Origin: Chrysogorgia sp. JL179-B06
Taxonomy: Eukaryota > Cnidaria > Anthozoa > Scleralcyonacea > Chrysogorgiidae
Length of the DNA: 64,000 nucleotides
NCBI GenBank assembly: GCA_035772405.1
Contig: JAYKKM010000439.1
Span: forward strand, 3,613,501 to 3,677,500
Direction of reading: 5' to 3'
Made by a program: the position numbers and the translations under genes. The notes beneath the pieces are model-generated. The model saw only the letters and a list, made by a program, of their open reading frames with translations, was not told the origin of the DNA and made no database searches. Shown piece after piece: positions 20,945 to 33,336 of the stretch. Within the stretch, counting starts at the first letter, position 1; each line of letters opens with the position of its first letter.

Positions 20945-23330
20945 GCGGTGCCAATATTTACGTTTTAAGGTGGTTTGAGATCGCGAATGAGAAGAGTTTC
21001 GCGCAAAAGAAGTTCTGATTCAAAAATACAACTAGAAATAATCTTAAAATCACTACTAAAAGAGACAGGGTGACCTGCAGTGTCACTGTGATGAGAAAGG
21101 ATACTTGTGAGAGGAGGGTTACTATACTTCTTCCCAGTAAGAGGTGAGATTCCCTGCATGTGGTTAAACACATTTTGTAGATGTTGTATTGTTTCTCCGA
21201 TGTATAAGAAGCTCCGCAGCTTCCGCACGTAAAATTATATATAACATGTGACCTAAGACGTAAGGGAATTTTATCTTTAAAAGAAAAGAAGTGAAAAAGT
21301 CTAACTGAAGGACAAGCGATAAATCTAATGTCAATTTGAGGATAGGCAGATGAGAGAAGTTTTCGGAGTTGGGTTCGGATTTGAACGAAGTGTTGTCCGC
21401 TAAACGGTAGAGAGAAATAAATAGTCCGGTTAGGAACTGTGGGTGGTTTAGGTGATTTGGAGAACACTTTGTCGAGAAAAGCAGTACACAGATGTCGAGA
21501 AATTTCTCTGGATAACCATTATTAATAAGGATGCGTTTTAGTTTTTCCAGTTCAACATTAAAAATAGCATACGTAGAACAAATGTTGAAGCAACGGTTAA
21601 GTAAGGAAAAGATTAGATCTCTTTTGTAAGAAAACGGAATAAAAGAATCAAAAGATGTCAAAAGACCAGTAAAAGTAGGTTTACGGTAAACATTTGTGGA
21701 AAAGCAACCACCTGAGCGATTGACACTTATGTCTAGGATAGATAAGGATTTTTTTACCTCCAATTCATGAGTAAATTTTATTTTTTCATGCTTAGAGTTA
21801 AAGTAATTAAGAAATGGAAGAACGTGATCGGAAGAACGAAATAAGATAAAATAGTCGTCAACATAACGACGATAAAACAAAGGTTTGAACTCAGGTGGAC
21901 ATTCATCTATCCAAGTGCGTTCATGATTGGCGAGAAATACATTGTGTATCAAAAAAACCGCTACCGGAAGCAACTGTGAATTAGCATTTTTTTCAAAGAA
22001 CCCATTGTAATAGTTTGAAGGCTTAGACACCTCTGAGCAACGAATGCGTAAAAAATAACTTGGATTGCATTCGTATTGAAAACTGCTTTCTCTCTTCTTG
22101 ATTAACGCAGCGCTTGGACCATCTTAATTTCCCAGGTGTATAATTTTTTTTTAATTACAATAGGTCTCTTTAAGAATATTCATTTTCTAAGGGTAGCGGT
22201 TTTTTTGATACACACTGTACATTGGCAAAGAGAGGTCCCAGGGGAGAACCCATGGGAACGCCATCTATACCTGTTGATATACTTCGCCGTTGAACAAGAA
22301 ATGGCAATTTTTCACTGTTAAGTCTAAAAGTTTACGAAACTCGAGAATACAAAAGCCGTGAAATTTAGTAGATCCAACGAAAACCTTTTGAATAATGATG
22401 TCGATGGTTTCATCTAATGGAATGTCAGTGAAAAGAGAGGTTACGTCAAAGCTAGCCATAAACACGTTATCCGTGTTGAAATCTAAATTAAGTAGTTCTT
22501 TAACAAAGGAAAAACTATCATAAACAAAGTAAATTCTATTAGAAAATGGTCGAAGTAGTGAGACTAGAAACTTAGCAAAATTTAAAGAATGAGAGCGAAC
22601 AGAAGATAAAATAGGTCTAAGCGGGACGTTTAGTTTATGAATCTTCAGAAGACCATACAAAATACCTGGTCGTGAACCTAAGGGAGTGATATCTCGATAA
22701 CGGCCATCAGAAATGACACCATTCTTATTAAGTTCCTTGAGGAAGTTTTTGACAATATTCTCGTGCTTTAGGGTAAGTTTCACGGGATCATCGTCAAGTT
22801 TTTGAAATTTAGTTTCATCTTTAAGGATATTATTCGTCTTTTGGTGGTAATCGAATTTGTTCAGGATAACTATGCCATTTCCTTTGTCGGGTTTAACAAT
22901 GATGATACCTTGTCTGATCTTTTCTCAGTGTTGTTAGCACTTTGATTTCTCGTCAGTAAAAATAAAGGAAGGAGGCCATGAAATAGCTTCTGAAACCAGA
23001 AAGTGCAATGTTTTTCATTTTAGTTCTGAACGAAATCTTTGTCAAGACCAGATGATGGAGAAATTTTCTTCGTTTTGAATTTTGCGATAAAGTAATTCAA
23101 AAGGAATAAGGAAATCGCATTTCTTCAACTTCTTTGGCGGGATAGAAAAATTGAGTCCTTTAAAAGTATACTGATACTTGTCTCATCCTCTGACAGAATA
23201 CGGTTGGAATAATTGAAGATAACTTCATCGGGTTTAATGCCGTTAGTTGTTTTGAGTGAATCTTTTGTTAGTCGGAACAGTTTCTTTTCCTGAATGGCGC
23301 TTTGGCGTTTGAGGAATGGTTGGCGTTTTC
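20945..23330 (-). pseudogene. Penelope-like retroelement, minus strand, nearly full ORF with breaks
   Basis: On the minus strand, in order: a degenerate N-terminal region (to about 22790); the RT finger block with PGILYGLLKIHK and VPLRPILSS (about 22640); the palm motif MASFDVTSLFTDIPLDET (about 22430); a G-V-P-M-G-S-P-L-G-P-L block (about 22250); the catalytic RRYVDDYF (about 21870); and LDISVN plus VYRKPTFTGL (about 21700). Last comes a GIY-YIG-type endonuclease region with TCGSCGASY and YIGET (about 21210). Frameshifts occur throughout the C-terminal part and a 278-bp MITE interrupts the palm. Not functional as it stands. Confidence 0.9.
21940..22217. mobile_element. Tc1/mariner-like MITE inside the Penelope-like ORF
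   Basis: Ends are CATTGTGTATCAAAAAAACC and, inverted, CAGTGTGTATCAAAAAAACC. Both sides have TA (21938-21939, 22218-22219). Removing the element and one TA rejoins the reverse transcriptase frame, so insertion site and borders are well defined. 278 bp, no coding capacity. Confidence 0.88.
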
Positions 23331-23910
23331 ACGGTCAGAGACGGATTTTAGATGTATTTAGGTATAAGTCATTCCGTTCACTAACACAATGGTAGATTTA
23401 TATTGATAGAATGGTAGACTTTATTGTTAACCCCACCGTTATGTACATCTTTCCACTCACCGCTAATACAAGCCCGGTCGGACGGGGTTATGGATGACCA
23501 TCTGGGAATAACCTCATGTTGATTCGTGAGCTTGGAACTTATTAGTCGATCTCCCCCGTGCTTTGAGGGTTTTCCTCCGGGGTCTCTGGTTTTCCTCCCT
23601 CAGTAAAATCAACACTTAGATCTTAGTTGTGCTCCGTGGTCAGTCATGGTTCTGTGCCAGCCTGCGGCGCCTTGACATACATTCGACTCAGCCATGTTCG
23701 AGCCAAACATTTGTAAAGTCATACGTCTCTTGTGTATTTTAATAAGTTAGCGCTTTAGAATATTTCATAGTTTTAGTGCTATATAAATGTAGATATTATT
23801 ATTATTAAAAGAGCTTAACATTAAAACTTATATCAATATATATATATATATATAAAAGCGTTTAAACATTAAAGTAAGGCGATGAGTTAATCTTCTCTCA
23901 AATAGAGTGA
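23331..23910. repeat. Dispersed repeat with CCTCCGGGGTCTCTGGTTTTCC, plus duplicated flank
   Basis: 23470-23660 contains GGGTTTTCCTCCGGGGTCTC and CTGGTTTTCCTCC, a repeat style I know from invertebrate introns and untranslated regions. From about 23660 the sequence is shared with unit B (26755 on). It includes a short TA run (23839-23853). No coding sequence recognised. Confidence 0.5.
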
Positions 23911-24587
23911 GTGTCAACCGTCGTGCATTGCGCGTTTGTGTTTGTTCCGTACGTGATAACGAAGTGTTTTGAAGTGCTTCGTTGCCAACTTGACGTAGTA
24001 AATACTCCGAAAAAAAAAGTGATCAGACCAAGATAACGTTTCATTAATCAACTGCATATGAGTCGTTTGAAGCCATGCCTGCATATGTAAATTATTAACA
24101 AACACTACAAAGTTCTTGCGTCGATCAATTGATCAAAACACTCTCTTCTTGGATACGAGACAGATAATGGTAAACCAGTGCCGGGATCAGTTGCGACAAA
24201 TCAGCGGCAACTTCAAATCGTTGATACTTTCGATTTTGGATAGTAAAGTAATTTTCAGTTTAATTAATCAAATATTCTGTTAGTTATCCAGTTACAAATG
24301 TTCCATTTAAAATATGTTCATGCAAAATCACTTTACTGTAGGAATAACATTTAGGAATCCATCATTGTAGTCAAATATCGCAAACAAAATCGCCTCCTCA
24401 AGCAGTCAATCAAATTGCTGCAAAGTCTACCGTTTCTTCCACATTGCACAATGAATTAAAATAATGTTTTTTTATTTTGGAAGCTATGCCTACACCAAAT
24501 CAATAATTACTGTGATTGTGAAGCGACCACAATCATTAATATTAAACCCATTGTCCAAACATGAAATATGCTTCCCTTGGCCTGCTG
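23911..24587. other. Duplicated host or element DNA without recognised gene
   Basis: Matches parts of 26998-28402 in unit B. Unit B carries about 600 bases (27120-27700) and about 190 bases (27715-27900) that are absent here. Both copies have short ORFs only. Confidence 0.55.
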
Positions 24588-24830
24588 TAGCCTCCTCCGC
24601 AGAAAACTCTGTGTCTTCGTAGCTGCAACGTGTTCAGTTTTGCAACGTGTTCAGCCTATGATGTTTTGGCCGAGACAAAAAAATAAATAAGAGCATGGGC
24701 CCAAGCTCTTATTTATTTATTTGGCTCGGCCAACACATTATAGACTGAAAACGTTGCAAAACTGAAAACGTTGCAAAACCGTGAAAACGTTACAGTTAGG
24801 AAGACACAGAGTTGCCTGCGGAGGAGGCTG
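24588..24830. mobile_element. Foldback MITE with 9-bp target duplication, copy in unit A
   Basis: TAGCCTCCTCCGCAG at the left faces CTGCGGAGGAGGCTG at the right, with inner palindromes AAATAAGAGCATGGGC / AGCTCTTATTTATTT and repeats of GAAAACGTTGCAAAACTG. The flanks GGCCTGCTG (24579-24587) and GGCCAGCTG (24831-24839) differ at one base. The partner copy in unit B has a perfect 9-bp duplication. Confidence 0.87.
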
Positions 24831-25924
24831 GGCCAGCTGTTTGTATAGAAAAAATATTTCGTTCATCAAATAGAAATTCATTTATATTATTTTACTTATG
24901 TTACACAGGGCTCGACTGAAGAACATTTCGATGATATCCCTGTTTAAATATCATTATTATTTTTTATTATTATTAAGCACAGCGAATATGTTGGTATCAT
25001 GTACTAATTTACAAAATTTAAAGGGCGACTTAATACATGTATCTCGTTATTATATATTTGTCATCATGGTTAGTTATCATGGTTATATATGATTCAGCAA
25101 GCTACTTAATCTCTAAGGATATCTAATCACAACTACAACAATCTCCGCCAATATCATATTTTGCAACATATAAACTGAAAACAAGATATATACCAAGTGG
25201 GTTAAAAAACATGTTTTCCTCACAACAGAAGATAAAAATGGTAAATCAAATTCGATTGCGTTGCAAATATAAGCCACGGTATTTCATCCTTACGGTTGCA
25301 ACGCCCCGCAACCGTCAGATTTTCAGCGTCAAATTTATAATAAATTGATAATCGATAACAGCGAGACTGGTAGATTTTCGAATCTTACCTAATAAACGCG
25401 TAACACCAAAAAAATATTCTCTCACATTCAATGCAAAGTTTCGTTTTCCCGCCTTCTTCTTTCCTTTCAAGTAAGTATAATATCAGGCTCGTCCCTCGTG
25501 AATGACATGATATGACTAACGTTTAGATTACTTGAGTAGCACGCAATCTTCCGTTGGGAATAATTGGCGCCACATCTAGGGAAGCTCTGTCATTGGCTTG
25601 CAACGTGCGGGTTGCAAGCCAATGGGATTGCTTCTTGATGGTTGCAAACCAGTTATGTTTCGCTATTCTGGCGCAGAGTGTTTCACAAAAGATAGCGATT
25701 CAATCATTACTTGTACAGCGGCGATATCCAAAACATAGCTGTTGATAAAGGAAGATAACTTAAGGTTATACTCTACAATACGTCGGGCTGACATTGACTT
25801 TTTTTTGTTATTCATGCATGGGGATTGGAGATAACATGATGCTATATGATTGTTTGCAAGTAGGAGGTCAGGTAAATTTGTAACGAAATAGGCTAGAATT
25901 CATCAGTGTTTGCTCGATAAATCA

Positions 25925-26645
25925 TATCGTATAGTCTTACTTTCAACATGGCGAATGATCTGTTAAGAAGTGTAGTCGATTGCTTGGACAATAAATTTTA
26001 AAAGCCTAAATATATAGTTACAAAGTTGTCATAAATTATGAATAATTAACAAATCAATAGAGGAAACTAAAAATACATATTACAGGATGAGACAACACTA
26101 GTATACAATGACAAAGAAGGAATTATAAGCTTACAAAAGAAAAAGTGGTGCGGTGCCAATATTTGAGTTTAAAGGTGGTTTGAGATCGCGAATGAGAAGA
26201 GTTTCGCGCAAAAGAAGTTCTGTTTCAAAAGTACAACTAGAAATAATCTTAAAATCACTAAAAGAGACAGGGTGACCTGCAGTGTCACTGTTATGAGAGA
26301 TGATACTTGTGAGAGGAGGGTTACTATACTTCTTCCCAGTAAGAGGTGAGATTCCCTGCGTGTGATTAAACACACGTGTATGTAGATGTCGGATTGTTTC
26401 TCCGATATAAGAAGCTCCGCAGCTTCCGCACGTAAAATTATATACAACATGTGACCTAAGACGTAAGGGAATTTTATCTTTAAAAGAAAAGAAGTGAAAA
26501 AGTCTAACTGAAGGACGAGCGATAAATCTAATGTCAATTTGAGGACAGGCAGAGGTTTAGGTGATTTGGAGAACACTTTGTTGAGAAAAGCAGTAACACA
26601 GATGTCGAGAAATTTCTCTGGATTACCATTATTAATAAGGATGCA
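25925..26645 (-). pseudogene. Penelope-like element remnant in unit B (endonuclease end only)
   Basis: About 720 bases match 20745-21545 of unit A, including the TCGSCGASY zinc/GIY-YIG region and the C-terminal LIRDLKPP. The reverse transcriptase is absent; the break lies at about 26645, inside the segment reading NNGNPEKFLDICV. Several small deletions relative to unit A are present. Confidence 0.85.
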
Positions 26646-28402
26646 TTTGGAGAAAGTGTGTAATTTTGCGCTTTGTGCATTGTGGGACATGTACCTCAAT
26701 AATTGAGGTGACTGTCCCATGATGCCTTGTGGTCAACCTCGGAAAACTAACTATCGGCAGCTTGCGGCGCCTTGACATTTTGTAAAGTCATACGCGTCTC
26801 TTGTGTCTGTTAATAAGTTAGTGCTTTAGAATATTTCATGGTTTTAGTGCTATATAAATAGATATTATTATTATTAAAAGAGCTTAACATTAAAGCTTAT
26901 ATCAATATATATATATAAAAGCGTTTAAACATTAAAGTAAGGCGATGAGTTAATCTTTGCTCAAATAGGATTTTCCAGTTCAATTATTTTAAAGAGTGGG
27001 TGTCAACCGTCGTGCATTGCGTGTTTGTGTTTGTTTCCGTACGATAACGTGTTTTGCCGTACGATAAAGTGTTTTGAAGTGCTTCGTTGCCAACTTGACG
27101 TAGTAAATACTCCGAAAATTGTCCGAGTCTTATACCTATAGAGGCTTTCTTATTTATCCACAATCCAAATACGTCGACTCAGAACCTAATTTTCTTTTAC
27201 CTCGTCACTTGGTCTTCCACGTTTCGCGTCAGTCAAGGCTGACATAATTCGAAACGAAAGTCAAGAAAACGTCGAATTTTGTAAAAAATACAGAAATAAT
27301 TACTTTCTAAGGTATGTCTTCTTTCAATTAAAAGACAAAATGAATAATTTATATCAAGAATTGACAAGATATTTACGGATACAGTTCATGCTTCGAAAAA
27401 ATGGCAGACGGAGCGTGCAATGCGTGATCACGGTTGTCACTCCCTCTTTAAGGCTTCTGAAGATAAAGAGAAACTTGATTGTCCCAAGACAAATTTCGCA
27501 GCTTTATTGTGGACAAGTTGGTATTCATAATAAGTGGAACAATATTCCCATTATGCAATATAAGTAAAAGTAGTGTATTAATTAGGAGTTTTCTGGTGTT
27601 AAAAGATAATACATGATTAATCCTTTGGAGCGGCATACTCATGCAGAGTCTTTTCAACTTTGCATATCATGTAATCAACGTGATCAGACCAAGATAACGT
27701 TTCATTAATCAAGATTCCATGATATTTGAAAGTATTTGTCAACACAAGGGTTAATATGGGAAGATAAGTTGCATTTATGTTATTCTATTTCATTCATCCT
27801 AACCATGAGGCATAAAATAATTTGTTTTGAAGAATTTCTTAGTTTGTTAATTGGTGTCGTCTTAGAAGGACTATAGCAGAATTAAATAAGTCTACTGTAC
27901 ATGACTGCATATGAGTCGTTTGAAGCCATGCCTGCATATGTAAATTATTCACAAACACTACAAAGTTCTTGCGTCGATCAAAACACAGTCATATCTTCTC
28001 TTCTTGGACACGAGACAGATAATGGTAAACCAGCGCCGGGATCAGTTGGGACAAATCAGCGGCAACTTCAGATCGTTATACTGTACTTTAGATTTTGGAT
28101 AGTAAAGTAATTTTCAGTTTAATTAATCAAATACTCTGTTAGTTTTCCAGTTACAAATGTTCCATTTAAAATATATTCATGCAAAATCACTTTTAGGAAT
28201 CACATTTATAGGAATCCATCATTGTAGTCAAATATCGCAAACAAAATCGCCTCCTCAGGCAGACCATTCCTCCCACATGCACAAATGTTTTTTTATTTTC
28301 GAAGCAATAGCTACACAAAATCAATAATTATTGTGAAGCGACCACAATCATTAATATTAAACACATTGTCCAAACATGAAATATGCTTCCCTTGGCCAGC
28401 TG
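26646..28402. other. Rest of unit B, no recognised gene
   Basis: Partly duplicated in unit A (see there) and partly unique to B (27120-27900). The unique stretch has only short ORFs (for example 27340-27567 +) that match nothing I know. Confidence 0.5.
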
Positions 28403-28646
28403 TAGCCTCCTCCGCAGGAAACGCTGTGTCTTCCTTAGCTGCAACGTGTTCAGTTTTGCAACGTTTTCAGTCTATGATGTTTTGCCAGAGACAAAAAATA
28501 AATAAGAGCATGGGCCGATGCTCTTATTTATTTATTTGGCTCGGCCAACACATTATAGACTGAAAACGTTGCAAAACTGAAAAAATATTGCAAAACTGCA
28601 AACGTTGCAGCTATAACGAAGACACAGTTGCCTGCGGAGGAGGCTA
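28403..28646. mobile_element. Foldback MITE with perfect 9-bp target duplication, copy in unit B
   Basis: Starts TAGCCTCCTCCGCAGG and ends CTGCGGAGGAGGCTA. The 9-mer GGCCAGCTG flanks both sides exactly (28394-28402 and 28647-28655). The duplication size suggests a Mutator-like or related superfamily. The same insertion at the same site in unit A shows it preceded the duplication. Confidence 0.9.
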
Positions 28647-28871
28647 GGCCAGCTGTTTATATAGAAAAAAAATTTCGTTTATCAAATAGAAATTCATTTA
28701 TATTATTTTACTTATGTTACACAGGGCTCCACTGAAGAACATTTCGATGATATCCCTGTTTAAATATCATTATTATTTTTTATTATTTTTAAGCACAGCG
28801 AATATTTGGGTATAATGTAATATATCAGACAGATTTAGCAAACAGGACGCGGACGTCAAGAGGACGTGAGA

Positions 28872-29880
28872 ATGTGATTTGACCGACGAGGACTGGGTCG
28901 AGGACGCCGTCGTGTTGTGAAGAAAAACAGATTTAGCAAACTGAGGACATCTCGACAACGTTATTCCATACATTTCTTTTTCAACTAAAGGAAACTTTAT
29001 ACAAACAGACAATAAGTGAAATGAGAAAAAAGCAAATTATACACAAAGGTAGATGTGTTTAATATGCCGTTTAACTTAATGTTGGATTGCTGCAAATGTA
29101 AAGTGATGTTGTGAGTTTGTCTAGCCTTCATATTCTACAACACAGAATCTGTCGGGCTTTCTTTCACTGTCGAAGTGTTGTTCGGTGATTTTTTGTTGCT
29201 ACAAGAACAAAATGAATGGTTTCTTCGTGAATATCCTGCCCGACGAGAGGTAAAATAAACATTTTACACCTTTTCCATGTGCTTTTGGTCACTATATATC
29301 TATAAAAGTGTTAATATATATATATACAAATTATACGGAAATTCTCGTTCGCTTTTAGCGTTGCTTTGTATATTTTCGGCCTATTTTTGCAAAATCTTGT
29401 GAAAATTAACATGGAAGATTGCTATATTTTATGATTTGCTTTTTGTGTGTACAAGACCTCAAAAATTAAAAATTCCCGTGTTTGGATAATCAGAGCTCTT
29501 GTGTACATATTTTATAAACACGTTTTCGAATGAAAATTTCCTATTTTCTTGATCTCAACACTCAACAGTTGACCTTATTTTGATCTCGTTTCGATAATAC
29601 TGGTATTCAAGCCATTAATTTTATTACACTGTATATTTTTATGTATGTGTCTTGGAGTTTTTAATCGACTTTTCATGCTTACAAGACTGAAACTTTGCCT
29701 GTTTAATATTTCTTTCACTGCACAAGATTTTCTACACATTTGAGGCAGCAAGGCCTATTTTTTTCTGCAGCCCACTGATCTGGAAAAAAACCGCCTGCGA
29801 AGGAGGTAGCAAAATCTTCCCCGTGAATTTTCCCCGTTTGACACCAATTTAGAACCCACTTCTTTGGGAATTCAGTGGAA
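28872..29880 (+). other. Left internal region of the 13.1-kb insertion; Gypsy 5' leader, LTR not found
   Basis: A second AACAGATTTAGCAAAC (about 28926) repeats the end motif. Nothing here resembles the putative 3' LTR start at 41287, so the 5' LTR is missing, diverged or truncated. The last 150 bases probably form the Gypsy leader. No other gene seen. Confidence 0.4.
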
Positions 29881-30384
29881 GAAATGGCTTCAAAGACTCG
29901 AAAATTTTGTTCGTGGCGCTAGATATCAAGGACAAAGTTCGACAGAAAGCCTTGCTCCTGCATTATGGTGGTCCAAATCTATGCGGTATTTATTACACGC
30001 TTGCTGCGGAAGACGACCAAGAATACAAGCACGTAAAAGAAAAGCTTGATCAGCATTTCGAACCGAAGATAAACGTGACTTTTGAAACTTACAACTTTCG
30101 TCAATTATCTCAGGCTCAAGAGGAGCCAATCGATAAATTTGTTACTCGTCTTCGTGAAGCAGCGGGACGGTGTGTTTTTCACGATGCGGATAGAGAAATA
30201 AAGGATCAGATAGTTCAGAAATGCTTTTCTGAACATCTGCGGAGAAAAGCACTACGCGACGATCCGTCACTGTCAAATTTGTTGAAGGCAGCCAGAGCCA
30301 TGGAAATGGCAGATGTACAGGCCAAGGCGATGGAAGATTCGTCAGTCATTGCTGAAAGTGAGACAACAGCAACGAGGCGCTAAA
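29880..30384 (+). pseudogene. Ty3/Gypsy gag-like region
   Basis: A 158-codon frame (ATG at 29907) reads DIKDKVRQKALLLHYGGPNL, then a Y-x-x-V-K-E-K-L-D-Q-H-F block, F-R-Q-L-x-Q and EEPIDKFVTRLREAA. This is the capsid-like pattern of Gypsy gag proteins in invertebrates. A few codons of the true N-terminus lie upstream in another frame. The frame stops at 30383, just before the zinc-knuckle region. Confidence 0.85.
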
Positions 30385-30700
30385 GACGAGAAGGAACCTC
30401 CCCAAGACGGTTCGTCCCCACAAAGCAGAAGAGAGAGGGATCTGACCAGTCGAGAAAAGAAGGAGTGCTTTCACTGTGGAGGTCAATGGCCGTATCCAAA
30501 AGGAAAAAAATCTTGCCCGGCTTGGGGAGTCGAATGTCGAAATTGTGATAAAAAGAATCACTATGCCCGGATGTGAAAATCAGCCAAAAAGTTAAGAAAG
30601 ATCGGTAATACAAGTAATAGTGAAAGTGAAGAGGAATATCAGGTGTCAGCTGTGAAGAAGAAACCCAAAGTAAGGTGACAATCAAGGTCAACACAGTTCC
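30385..30700 (+). pseudogene. Gypsy nucleocapsid zinc-knuckle region, frameshifted
   Basis: The frame at 30420-30576 reads KKECFHCGGQWPYPKGKKSC and then VECRNCDKKNHYARM before TGA. The C-x2-C-x-K-x-N-H-x-A-R motif is typical, but the final cysteine codon is lost to a one-base deletion. This breaks the link to protease. Confidence 0.85.
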
Positions 30701-31430
30701 AATTCAATTCCAGATTGACTCGCGAGCTGATCAGTTAACATTATTGATGAAAATAGCTTTGAAGATTTGCAAGGACAGGTAACGCTGGAAAAATCTCGGG
30801 CCAAGTTGTTTCCGTATGGTTCCACCAAACCTCTTCCTATTTTGGTCAAGTTTACAGCCACAATTGCTACAAAGAAGCGTTATGACGTAGCAGATTTCTA
30901 TGTAATAAAAGCATCACGATCATCAGGGTGTTTGTTGGGTTCGGCATCAGCTGTCAATCTCGGCATCCTGCATATAGTGAATCGCGTGAAAGCCAAGCCT
31001 ACATCGTCAAAAGCAACCTCCGCATCGGCAAAGCCTGCAGTCTCATTAAACAAGAATATACAGGAGCTGATCAACAATAACCAGGAACTTTTTAATGGCA
31101 TTTGGAAATTAAAGGGGGTGAAGGTGAAACTCCATATTGATGAAGATGTAATTAAGCCCGTACCGTTTCACTTAAGGGATAAAGTTGAAGCCGAGTTGAA
31201 ACGTCTGGAAGAATCAGGTATTATTGAGACGGTGAATTCTGCAACAGACTGGGTTTCGCCGATAGTAATTGCACCAAAGAAAGATTCAGATGAAATCAGA
31301 ATGTTCGTTGATATGGTAGAACCCAATCAGGCTATAAAGAGAACCAGACATCTTATTCCAACGGTGGAGGAGTTACGCCACGACCTCAATGGAGCCAAGC
31401 TATTTTTCAAACTGGACCTACAGTAGCCAA
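30700..31430 (+). pseudogene. Gypsy protease and first part of reverse transcriptase
   Basis: The aspartic protease motif, normally D-S-G-A-D, reads DSRAD here (about 30717), so the catalytic loop glycine is lost. The 219-codon frame from 30767 runs through the protease C-terminus into the reverse transcriptase fingers: VPFHLRDKVEAELKRLEESG, DWVSPIVIAPKKD, HLIPTVEELRHDLNGAKLF. It ends at FKLDLQ followed by a stop, in the middle of palm motif A. Confidence 0.9.
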
Positions 31431-31965
31431 TGGTTTTCACCAGCTCGAGTTGGATGAAGAAAGTCGGAGTATTACTACTTTTTCCACTCATGTGGGGTTG
31501 AGACGCTTCTGTCGACTTAACTTTGGCACCAACTCAGCTCCGGAGATTTTTCATGAAGAGTTAAGAAAGCGATTAGAAGGGATCCCTGGTGTTAGGAACA
31601 TTCACGACGATATTCTGATTGCTGGGAAAGATGAGCAAGACCATTTCCGAGCACTCAGCGCCACCTTCGAGCGTCTTCGTGAGTCATGAGGCTTGACTTT
31701 AAAGCGAAGCAAATGCGAGTTCGGAAAAACGTCAATTAGATTTATCGGACTCATTTTCTCAGATCAAGGAATTAGTCCAGATCCTGAAAAGGTGGAAGCC
31801 CTCCAACATATTTCTCCCCCAAGCAACCAAGCACAGTTAAGGTCATTCCTGGGCATGGCTAATTATTCAGCTCAATTCATCCACAACATACGCGACCATA
31901 GCAGCGCCTTTACGAGAACTGACAAGGAAGAATGTTCATTGGACATGGACACCAGAACATGAGAT
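31431..31965 (+). pseudogene. Gypsy reverse transcriptase, palm and thumb
   Basis: FHQLELDEESR, then RRFCRLNFGTNSAPEIF, then NIHDDILIAGKD with the catalytic D-D pair. After a stop at 31687, KCEFGKTSIRFIGLIFSDQG and LRSFLGMANYSAQFI follow. A further frameshift near 31940 leads into RNase H. Catalytic residues remain but the ORF is in pieces. Confidence 0.92.
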
Positions 31966-32716
31966 GTCGTTCAAGGCAATAAAGGAGAATCTACGCACAA
32001 CTGCCCTCCTGAATTACTATGACCCGAATTTGCTAACTGAAGTCATCTGTGATGGATCACCTGTGGGAGTTGGGGCAATGCTTGTCCAGTATGATCCCAA
32101 GAAGCAAGAACCTCGAGTTATAGCATACAACAGTAGGTCTTTCACCGAAGTGGAGAAGAGATATGGACAGATTGAGAGAGAATCCTTGGCCATACAATAT
32201 GGATGTCTCAAAAACGAGATTTATTTACTCGGGAGAGACTTCAATGTAATCACGGACCACAAACCCCTGGTGAGCCTTTACAACAATCCACGTCGACCAG
32301 ACCCTTTTCGGGTCGAACGTATGCGATTGAAGTTGCAGGGATTTTCATTTAACGTAGTATACCGTTCGGGCAAGCACAATCCAGCAGATTGTACCTCCAG
32401 ACAGCCTCTACCTTTATCCCGGTGTTCACGAGAGGAGCTGAAAGAATACACAGAATTAGAAGCCCACGTCCATTGGATCGTTACAAATGACGTTCCACCA
32501 TCTCTGAAACTAAAGGAACTTCGGTCAGCGACGTATAGTGATCCAATTCTTCATGATCTTTACAGTGTTGTCAAGCGTGGACACAAGATGGATGATCCCA
32601 AATTTAAGCACTTCCGAAACATAGCTGAGGAACTTTCCATTGCAAAAGGGGTCATATTACGCGTGGTAGCAGAATTGTTATACCAACGTCTTTACAAAAC
32701 AAAGTCATCAAGATAG
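31965..32716 (+). pseudogene. Gypsy RNase H and integrase zinc region
   Basis: A 250-codon frame: LTEVICDGSPVGVGAMLVQ (first catalytic Asp), AYNSRSFTEVEKRY, E-R-E-S-L-A, FNVITDHKPLVSLYN, then RSGKHNPADCTSRQPL, the standard Ty3/Gypsy RNase H. It continues toward the integrase N-terminus and stops at 32716 just before the H-x3-H motif. Confidence 0.93.
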
Positions 32717-33321
32717 CTCACTAGGGCCACCAAGGACTGGTCAAAACTAAACAGTTGCTTAGATCTAGGGTATGGTTTCCGAAGATCGATGCCAAAGTTT
32801 CAGCTATGGTTAGTCCTTGTGTTGCATGCCAAGCCACCGTGAATACACCATCAATACAGCCAATACAGTCGACACAGCTTCCAAGTGGCCCATGGGATCG
32901 AGAGCTTAGCAGTTGATTATTATGGGCCTCTGCCATCAGGGGATTATGTCTTAGTCGTTATAGATGAATATTCAAGGTTCCCGGCGATACATCAGCTAAA
33001 GCAACAATTCCCAAACTCGACCGGATTTTTTCATCCTATGGTATCCCACGGGAACTCAAGAGTGACAATGGCTCTCCGTTTAACTCTGAAACGTTTAGCA
33101 AATATTGTGAATTCATGGGTATCAAGCATAAAACCATCACTCCTCTACATCCAAGAGCTAACGGGTTAGTCGAACATTTTAATCGAATGATTAACAAGGT
33201 GGCGCGGACATCCTCTGTTGAGCGGAAATGCTGGAAACAAATTCCTTCGGAACTATCGAGCGACACCCCACCTAACCACTGGCAAATATCCCGCTGATTT
33301 ATTGTTTCAGACCCGACCATA
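32717..33321 (+). pseudogene. Gypsy integrase, zinc finger and catalytic core (split by CACTA-like insertion)
   Basis: HQGLVKTKQLLRSRVWFP and CVACQAT give the HHCC-like finger. The catalytic core shows VDYYGPLPSGDYVLVVIDEY (first D), KSDNGSPFNSETF (second D) and NGLVEHFNRMINK (E). At least three frame changes occur. The frame is cut at LLFQTRPY by the element starting at 33322 and resumes at 40467. Confidence 0.92.
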
Positions 33322-33336
33322 CACTGTAAATGAAAA

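Larger units (their letters stand above)
20178..25125. repeat. Tandem duplication, unit A
   Basis: Starts CAATATCATATTTTGC and ends CTAAGGATATCTA. The same start occurs at 25149 and the same end at about 42055-42069, so a unit of about 5 kb is present twice head to tail with a 22-base spacer (25126-25147). Matching blocks are 20178-20685 with 25149-25670, 20685-21540 with 25885-26645, 23660-24030 with 26755-27115, and 24045-24980 with 27900-28810. Unit A keeps the longer Penelope-like remnant. Confidence 0.88.
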
